NCBI RefSeq assembly: GCF_000346465.2
Contig: NC_034009.1
Location: 694,053-758,052 of the forward strand
DNA: 64,000 nt
DNA from: Prunus persica
Taxonomy: Eukaryota; Streptophyta; Magnoliopsida; Rosales; Rosaceae
Direction of reading: 5' to 3'
A program made the position numbers and the translations under genes. This document shows positions 56,946 through 64,000 of this stretch, piece after piece (the stretch's first letter is position 1; each line of letters begins with the position of its first letter). The notes beneath the pieces are model-generated. The model ran no database searches, had not been told where the DNA came from, and worked only from the letters and a program-made list of their open reading frames with translations.

Positions 56946-58837
56946 TCAACTAGTAAAATATTATTTCTATATCACTATTCCAGTACTTCTCTCTATCTCC
57001 ACTCGTATTTGGTTTCTCATTAAAAATTGGTACTTCCTATTCTCTCCCAAGACTCTTGAAAGACTGAAACCTTTTAATCTTCTCAACGGAAAAAATCGAC
57101 TCGGACCCTACCAATAATGGTAACAAACGTAGATGGAGAAGCAAGCAAACCTTTCTTGCATTCAGATTTAGGAACCGGCGTCGCTGCTTGCATTGAATCT
57201 TGAAAACCAGCAGAACCCTCTTCAAGTGTCATAGAGTCTTCCATGTGGTTGTCCACCAAAGTAGAATCAACCCTTTCTTTGACAATCATCCAGAGTCTCT
57301 GTAGTATCACATACTTGAAACCCAGAACCTAAATTGCAAGCTTTGGTCTTTTCTAATACCGAAAAGTGAGGAAATACCATCTTGGCATGAGGTTGATGAG
57401 GCAGTTACCAAACAGAAACACAGAACTAAACTATCCAATCCAGGAGAGATTTGAGTTTGAAAAACTTGCAGCAGCCGCAGTATCATACTTGTTCAACTGA
57501 TCACACCTACAAAATGAAAAGGAGATCAGATGTTTGTAGTGAAAAGTAAAATACATCAAAATAATCCAATATAACTTTTTCTAAAGAAACTATGTACTTC
57601 TACTTTATTAAATTTTCTTAGCTTCACAATCTCTAGTTGCAGTTGATAACATGCTCAGACCTGATGGAAAACCTGATCAAATAATTCAGGTTTCACCATG
57701 TTCATCCTCCAAAAGGGAAGCTAAAAAACTAGGGATATGAATGATTCCGACATTTAGCAACCAAAAAAGCAATGTAGCTATTAACATCCATTCGTATAAC
57801 TTCATGAATAGGAAAAGATTTGTATTCTTTTCAACTACTCTTCACCTACATTCACATGCCTGCTTCACAAAACAATCTCACTGCTATGATAGATGATGTT
57901 GACACTCCAAGGAAAGAGGCTAGTGGTAATAAGCTTATAACTGCATACGAGCCAACAGTGTATGTTCTTTTGAGAAAGGATAGAACCTTTTAAATCACAA
58001 TCAAATAGCTACTACAACTCCTAATCAGTCAAGTTACAAAGTTCTCTAATTGCACTCCTGAATGCAATTTGGCAGGGATTGCACAACAGATCATGCTAAT
58101 TACTTATGAAGTGGCACATAATTTCCATCCTAGACAACATACATATCAAGCTCAAATTGATACATGGCAAACATCACAACGGAGGGAGGCAAACACACAG
58201 TGAATAAATTGCTGAGACATTCATATTAACCTTGAGGTATGTATGGCCTCTCAATCACATGACATACGACTTATGATAATGCATACATCACAATCACCAA
58301 TCATAATGCACATACAAATGTTGAAATGAAAAGTGAAAAGAAAATCATATAATAGGGATGTTCAACAAGATAATATATTAATGACCAGAAGATACCTTTT
58401 TAAAAGGACAAAATCTCGGTCAATATTTTTAATAATGGAATATAAGTTTATAGAAACTGTAAAGTTCAAGTCCAGGCTGCTTACATAAATTTACTAGTAT
58501 TTAGGCAGCACAACAATCACTTGTTCGCACATACAAATACCAATCCTTTTCCAGCATCTTCGATCTAATTCAGAATATATTTCTCTCTCCCTCTTCAAGC
58601 TTCACCAAACTGGACCTCAATTAATTTTGACCACAACATATATTCCACCAGCACACCACAAGATTCAAACAAAAGATGATTGTCAAAATAGGAGGGAGGA
58701 AGAACGGCGAACAACATCTGGAGCCATTACATCTGACCCTTCCCAGTAAACCAACACTCTCAGGCAGCAGAAACAAAGAGTTGTCTTGGTGGCCTTTGGA
58801 GAACAAGTGCAATTGTAATTAGCTGAACTTGAAGAAG
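56946..58837. other. Intergenic with an unidentified relic frame
   Basis: A minus-strand frame at 57310-57083 (SMTLEEGSAGFQDSMQAATP and following) continues from another frame upstream (CDTTETLDDCQ) after a shift. It looks like a broken coding fragment of unknown origin. The rest is AT-rich, and the part near 58837 is the 3' flank of the F-box gene. Confidence 0.35.
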
Positions 58838-60025
58838 TTAGCAGAGTCCATTAAACAGGGGTACAATCCAAAGTGCGGGTGAAATGTTTAAAGAGTAATG
58901 TCGTGTGATGGTTTCATCCTCTAAATTGAAAATGCCTATAACACTTGGTCTGCTATCGCTATCAGTATCAGGTACACGTGCTCCTCCCAATTTTGTACAA
59001 TCATCCATGTAATATATGGAATTGGGTTGGCACCCAGGAAAGTTTGAAGCCAAAACAGAGATACAATAATCGTCACCCAGGAACATAACCTCATCCCCAA
59101 TACTTTTTATTTCAACATGCTGCACAACGGATCCATCCCTCTCATTGAACACCAACTTGTAAACCATGAATCTCTCAGTCCAAAACTCTTCATGGTAGGC
59201 ATCTCCGTCAACATCTTTCAAAAATCTTCGAACATGCAACAAGTCTCCATTGGTTGATTCCACGAGATAAGCTTTATCAGCATAACGTGAGAACGGACAT
59301 TCTTGTGGGTTAAGAATCTTTGCTTCTATTGGCTTGCTATTGATATCAAAGGAAAGAATGTTTCCCCACTTTCCAACTGCAAAGACTTGGCTTTTATGAA
59401 ATATAGCATCAGTAAGCAAGCACCCTCTTAAACGCTTGCTGTAAATCCAAAACTTTTGTCCTCCTTTAGTGAAAGCCAACTCAGAAACATGTTTGTAAAT
59501 TGATACAACCACATAACTGTCTGGATTCAATGTGGGATCCTCAGATAAGATAATCTTCGGGAGGCAAACCTCGCAGTACTTACGGAGGACTTTGAAATCC
59601 AAGCGAGGGAGACGAATGGGCGCCTCTGCTTTTCTGAAAGGGTTCACCAGAGTTATAGTCAATCCACCTCTATCTAACACATCCATTGTCGCCAACCAAC
59701 CATGGCCATAGCTAGAATCACAATACCTCTTACTATTACAAGGCACTGGCAATTCAATGTCGTAGATTTTTCCTGCAGGGAAGCTGTACAGTTTTCGCTT
59801 TCCTTCACATTCTGTTGGAACCAGGAGCATGGGGAGTAGCTTACGCCAACGCTGCGTTTTGTGATTGTATTCTTTTGCAAGAACACACCATTCTTTGCAA
59901 ACAGCAGCAAATCGAATATGGTCAATGGGTTCTACCAACCTATCCAAAACCAAAAAGAGAACGGGCAGAGGAAGACTTGCCCATTCTAATACTTGACTGC
60001 TACTCATCCTCAAGCCAACATCCAT
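58838..60025 (-). CDS. F-box protein with DUF295 domain (395 aa)
   Basis: Single-exon minus-strand frame, ATG 60025 to TAA 58838. The frame is also open upstream to 60097, but without an ATG. Residues 14-52 form an F-box (WASLPLPVLFLVLDRLVEP, then FAAVCKEWCVLAKE). The rest fits the DUF295/KIB-type beta-propeller-like region of plant F-box proteins (SYGHGWLATMD, LVNPFRKAEAPIRLP, and GIFNLEDETITRHY near the end). Such proteins are substrate receptors in SCF ubiquitin ligases, and this intronless class is large and fast-evolving in plants. The substrate is unknown. No inactivating mutation is visible. Confidence 0.9.
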   Translation of the reverse strand: MDVGLRMSSSQVLEWASLPLPVLFLVLDRLVEPIDHIRFAAVCKEWCVLAKEYNHKTQRWRKLLPMLLVPTECEGKRKLYSFPAGKIYDIELPVPCNSKRYCDSSYGHGWLATMDVLDRGGLTITLVNPFRKAEAPIRLPRLDFKVLRKYCEVCLPKIILSEDPTLNPDSYVVVSIYKHVSELAFTKGGQKFWIYSKRLRGCLLTDAIFHKSQVFAVGKWGNILSFDINSKPIEAKILNPQECPFSRYADKAYLVESTNGDLLHVRRFLKDVDGDAYHEEFWTERFMVYKLVFNERDGSVVQHVEIKSIGDEVMFLGDDYCISVLASNFPGCQPNSIYYMDDCTKLGGARVPDTDSDSRPSVIGIFNLEDETITRHYSLNISPALWIVPLFNGLC

Positions 60026-60578
60026 ATTCCTATGTCTTATGAGAGAGAGTGTGTATATATATATGCATATATGAGCAATAAAAGAACACAACAACAATAA
60101 AAACGAACATTTACGAATCTCCGATCTCAGACCACAAAGATGTCTCTACTTCTTGAGATATAAGTTCAAGAATCTTACAGGTCCTTAGCTAAAGAAGTCA
60201 GCATGGTCGCCATTGTCACTAGCTCGCTGGTACACAAGCCACCTCTTTCTGTCTCTTTCTCTCTCTCCCAACAGCTTGGATGAAAATTTTCTCATCCAAA
60301 TGATCGAGAATGAGGATGCGAAATTCAATCAAACCTCTCCGATTCCTTGTGGAAAATGGTTGACTTTACAAGGGCTGGTCATCAGAACCAGAGATTTGAT
60401 TTTCTTCTTGTTTGGCTGTTGGATGAGTTTTGAGTGAAGTTTTTGGTTCCAACTTTCCATTCTGAAGGCTTTTGTCTTTTTTCTGTCCCGATAGAAAGCA
60501 AAACCTAAAAAATGATTTTTAATATTATTTTGTATTTTTGTTCAATAAAATTAAACAGAGAACGTTTATTATCAACAT
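60026..60578. other. 5' flank of the F-box gene
   Basis: A TATATATATATGCATATATG-type AT run just upstream of the ATG (about 60055-60072) could supply a TATA element. Nothing else is recognised before the tRNA. Confidence 0.4.
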
Positions 60579-60651
60579 GGGGATGTAGCTCAAATGGTAG
60601 AGCGCCCGCTTTGCATGCGGGAGGTACAGGGTTCGATCCCCTGCATCTCCA
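60579..60651 (+). tRNA. tRNA-Ala (TGC anticodon)
   Basis: A 73-nt sequence folds as a standard cloverleaf. The acceptor stem is GGGGATG/CATCTCC with discriminator A. The D arm is GCTC/GAGC. The anticodon stem is CCCGC/GCGGG around TTTGCAT, giving anticodon TGC. The T arm is CAGGG/CCCTG with TTCGATC. Internal A and B boxes are intact, and a T-run terminator (TTTTT) follows within 10 bp. Alanine identity follows from the anticodon. It is a nuclear-type gene with no encoded CCA. Confidence 0.97.
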
Positions 60652-61331
60652 TTCCTTTTTGTAGTCAATTCTTATTTTGCACTACTTTTAGTTTTAGGGA
60701 AGTGAGTGACCATTTTAGTCTCTATTTGTTTACACTAGTGAGGTTCATGACTATTATATGGACAACAAATAAGGATTTTCTTTGCCCTCCATTTGGGCAA
60801 CTGACCATTTAGTCTCAATTTTCTAAATTTTGACAAACATAGTTTTAAAGGTATATGAATTTTTAGACAGTTTAGATCATGGAATTCAATAATTTTGTTT
60901 TATTTAGCGAATACTCTAACTTTCTGGATATAAAAGTTCATAAAAAAATGGCTCGTGCCTTGTTATTTTAGCATAAAAATAGATTAAATAAATAGGTTTA
61001 GAGAGCCTCGCGTAAAAGAAAAATAGAGGTCAATAACACTGTAATTTTAAAGATTATTTTTATCAATTTTCAAAAGACAATAGCTAAACTGTTATGTATA
61101 GACACGAAACTTTATGAGTGTAAATTGTAATTCATCCTTAATTTTCATTCAATATTTGTTTACAAGAAAATAAAAAAAAAGTTTAAAAAAGAAAAGAAGA
61201 AATAGCCATGAGTGACAATGAAACGACAACGTTTTCGTTAGTTTCAAACTTTGGTATCTTCCTAACCCATCGCCGCCTCTACTTCACTCCATGGTACCAC
61301 TGTTTTCCCGTGTGAGCTGTACTCATACGAA
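60652..61331. other. Intergenic, promoter of the L32 gene
   Basis: AT-rich, no gene seen. The part nearest 61331 is the probable 5' UTR of the ribosomal protein gene. Confidence 0.45.
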
Positions 61332-63064
61332 ATGGCGTCGATGATGGCATTGCTAAGGAGCAGCAGAGGAAACATGGCGTGCGTTTTCGGCACGAGGAGG
61401 TGGAACCACGTCGCAGCCATGCCTCCGCCGTTCGATGGAGTCATGGAACCTAAGATTTTATCGCCACAGTTGGTTCTGCCCGGGTCTGATCGGGACCCAG
61501 CGCAGAATAACAACATCGGATTCGGGTTCCCCAGTTTCTTGTTCGGTGGATCGATGGAACTCATGGCTGTCCCCAAGAGAAAGGTATATGTCTTTATATA
61601 TTTGGGGATTGAGATTTTAGGGGTTTTAGGGTTCTGGGTTTTGGAAATTATTTACTCTATGAAACTTTTTTTTTTTTAGATCAATAACAATAATAAATTC
61701 TTTTCTTTTTTAATACTGAAGTTTATTCTTAATTGGGTATGTAAATCCCTGTCCTTTTCTCTTCGCTGATAAATTTCTTTGCCTTCTGTATGGTAGAATT
61801 GCTCTGTTCTATATTGGGCACCATTTTTTAGCTTGCTTCTCTGAGTTTCTCTTTCGTCACTGTTTATGAAGATAATTAGTATAGAGTGCTTGTGCCAGTA
61901 GAAATTAGAGGTCAATTTTCTGATTTGGCCACTGTGATTGTCATTCTTGAAGGTAATGTCCCTCCCTTGTGTGAATGAATGGTTAACATAGTTCTGGCTC
62001 ATCATCTTTCTTAGATGTGTTTTGTTTCCATGCTTTTCATCACCTTTTGAAGATTTACAATTGAAGGCATCATATGTCCTATAAGTCTGAAGCTTCATTT
62101 ACATTTTTGTTGTCATTGTACTATTGTAATTGACGTTTTAGAAGATGTGGCGTTTTGATATTTAAGGCTGGATATCGTGCAGACTTCTCCCCACAAGAGA
62201 GGCATAAGAAATGGCCCCAAGGCCTTGAAACCTGTTCCAGTGATAATCCGATGCAGGTTAGTATTTTGTAAATTATGACCAAATTTTGTAAATTATGACC
62301 AACACAGCTCTTGGTCTAGTTGTATTTGTTTTCCCGATATTGGTTGAGGTCCCAAGTTCAAATTTCCCCTTTCAATTCATCACAACAAAAAGTGTTTTGT
62401 AAAGTATCTAAGATTTTTCATTTCAGTGGAGAAGTCAATGCATTCCAGGAAATGCTTATGATATCTTATTGGTAATTTAGTTTTGAATATTGTCTTAGTT
62501 AGAGAAACAACCAAATTTTGGTGGATTACTTCATTAATCATTTTTCATCCTTTTTTGCCCTGCAATAGAAAAAGTCTGGTATTCTGACACTTCCAGAACA
62601 ATTGAAATTTCTGGTTAGTCTTTGATCAATGTGGTGAGCAGATGAAATGATTCCGTTTATCAAGATAATGTTCATTGTATGACCAGGGTGGCAGCATTGA
62701 ATTAGAAAATTTTGATGGGAAGAAGGTTGTGGGCTTTCATAAGGAAAAAGAGAGATTAAGAAAGCATGGGAAAATGATATTTACCAATTGAGAAAAAGCA
62801 TGAAATTGAACAACACTTAGATGTTTATATTTTATTGCTGAGAGAATGCTTTGGCTTACTCTTTTAGTCTCATGAAGTAAATCCAGTATGTTGTTTAATT
62901 TTTTTTGTTATACTTATTATATAGATGCTTATATATATAGTAATAAAACGTTCATTTTGATTGTGACTGGTTGCAGGGCTTGCGGGCGTGTTAAGCTGCC
63001 ACACTTTTTTTGTTGCAGTGGAGATCGGGGAAATGGCCATGAGCGTGATGGCTCAACAAGTTGA
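61332..63064 (+). CDS. Mitochondrial-type ribosomal protein L32 (bL32m, 137 aa)
   Basis: Three exons (61332-61583, 62183-62256, 62977-63064) with GT-AG introns join to 138 codons. The N-terminal 70 residues are Arg/Ser-rich without acidic clusters at the start, typical of a mitochondrial targeting peptide. The conserved core begins MELMAVPKRKTSPHKRGIRN and continues GPKALKPVPVIIRCRACGR, ending in a CXXC...CC zinc-binding arrangement. bL32 is a structural protein of the large subunit of bacterial-type ribosomes. The mitochondrial destination is inferred from resemblance to plant nuclear L32p proteins; plastid L32 is normally plastid-encoded. Intron 2 contains a SINE-like insert near 62295-62395. 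Confidence 0.92.
62295..62395 (+). mobile_element. SINE-like sequence in L32 intron 2
   Basis: Box-A-like GCTCTTGGTCTAGTTG and box-B-like AAGTTCAAATTTCC lie about 40 bp apart, with an AACAAAAA tail. TTTTGTAAA occurs on both sides (left in a tandem repeat of AATTTTGTAAATTATGACC). The call rests on box motifs. Confidence 0.5.
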
Positions 63065-63816
63065 GATTGAAGTTGCTGCAGTATAGAGCACCCAACTGTA
63101 GTAGACTCGTAGGATATCTCAGATTTTGAAGAATTGAAATGAAGCTTCTCTTTTGCTGCTAAAAATGAAGCTCTCTGTTGAGATTGTTCTGTTTCTCAAT
63201 CTATGGTTTACTATCAAATGCTTCTTATTGTGCCAAAACTAGCATCATTGAACTTGTTTACTGCCTAGCACAGGCTGCCTTATTTCTTTTTAGAATTTAA
63301 TAAGCATAAATAGTGCGAAAAATTGCGTATGTATAGTTGGTCTTGGTCTTACATTCCTTAACCTTTTTCATAAAATCAATGAAACATATTATTTCATTTT
63401 GTCTACTGGGTGTGCCTGTTGTTAAGCTGGTGCAACCAACATTCCTGAACCTCAAAGAAATTTAGCTAGGAAAACCTTTGGTGGGATGGGAAAGTCAGGA
63501 TAGAAATAGAAGAAGGGAAAGTCAGGATAGAAATAGAGGCAGAGGCAAGGCTGAAGAACAATCGTGTGAGCACATGTGAAATTACAGAAAATGTAGCGAA
63601 GGAATTTAGAACGGCCATTTTCCAAATTAAGCAAACATCTTATAATGAAATCAAGATAGGAACTTATAACAAGTCCTCATTAGAGTAACAAACTCCAAAA
63701 ACACAAGATGAACACCACACCACACTCAACACACATAATTGCTCGTTAGTATTGTAAATATAAAAAAGATGAGATATCACTTAGTACAATCAAATAGTTC
63801 TTCATTCCTTGTCGTT
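63065..63816. other. L32 3' flank, convergent with the edge gene
   Basis: No gene is seen. A 26-bp direct repeat (GGGAAAGTCAGGATAGAAATAGA) lies at about 63488-63536. Confidence 0.45.
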
Positions 63817-64000
63817 TCATTCCTCGTCGCCCAAATCATTGAACGCATTGTGCAAATCATTGAGCATTTCATCCCAATTCTCCTCCACATGCTGATGAAA
63901 TGAGTATCCATCAACAGGAAGAACCAAATTGTCCATATCACGAAGAAATTCAGGATTTTCAGAACCCTCGCACATAAATTTACTAATATGAGAGGCAAGC
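63817..64000 (-). CDS. C-terminal end of an unidentified protein (partial)
   Basis: A minus-strand frame is open from the right edge for 60 codons and ends in TGA (63819-63817). The peptide includes FMCEGSENPEFLRDMDNLVL and ends in an acidic, Asn/Asp-rich helix (WDEMLNDLHNAFNDLGDEE). It looks like a real protein terminus, of a host gene or a transposon protein, but I do not recognise the family. An overlapping longer frame at 63777-63998 is a shifted shadow. Confidence 0.45.
   Translation of the reverse strand, partial: LASHISKFMCEGSENPEFLRDMDNLVLPVDGYSFHQHVEENWDEMLNDLHNAFNDLGDEE

Noticed and set aside
61676..62098. 140-codon minus-strand frame in L32 intron 1
   Set aside because: Antisense to a well-supported gene and Lys/Asn/His-rich from AT-rich intron sequence; no domain recognised.

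Overview
The window looks like a gene-rich euchromatic segment of a dicot nuclear genome, most probably Rosaceae (Prunus-like). I infer this from split genes with GT-AG introns and UTR microsatellites, a Cassandra-type solo LTR, many short nonautonomous transposons, and proteins that read as orthologues of known plant families. The species is not provable from the sequence alone. One run of 100 N (46142-46241) marks an assembly gap.

Left part (1-15 kb): the last coding bases of an unidentified gene (2-124), a long gene-poor stretch, a small SERF-family gene (6857-7349, minus) whose first intron is an AT-AC U12-type intron, and a local GASA/snakin cluster on the minus strand. The cluster has two intact four-exon genes (8400-9334 and 13103-13719) and one decayed copy between them. 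The decayed copy is interrupted by a hAT-like element that itself carries a Cassandra solo LTR. Directly upstream of the second GASA gene, two degenerate repeat units (13772-15005) contain about a dozen copies of a 20-22 bp palindrome alternating with G-boxes.

Middle (15-41 kb): UBP1/2-type ubiquitin protease (17073-22255, plus); PDCB-like X8-domain GPI protein (24906-27522, plus); PAP15-like purple acid phosphatase/phytase (29080-32950, minus) with an unusual metal-ligand substitution and a TRIM retroelement in its promoter; ERD2 KDEL receptor (34401-39465, plus); a small intronless protein with one SIN3-type PAH domain (40280-40651).

Right part (41-64 kb): two intronless GH35 beta-galactosidase genes in head-to-head inverted orientation (41901-44459 minus, 49253-51811 plus) around a transposon-filled spacer with the gap, plus a third 3'-end fragment (56285-56397). 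Between the second gene and that fragment lie a Pack-MULE candidate, a dead hAT transposase and a MITE. Then come an F-box/DUF295 gene (58838-60025, minus), a tRNA-Ala(TGC), an organellar ribosomal protein L32 gene (61332-63064) and the end of an unidentified minus-strand gene.

The genes do not form one pathway. They are housekeeping and cell-wall/secretory genes (KDEL receptor, apoplastic phosphatase, callose-binding protein, beta-galactosidases, GASA peptides) interspersed with layered transposon insertions, several of which can be ordered in time from target-site duplications and empty sites.
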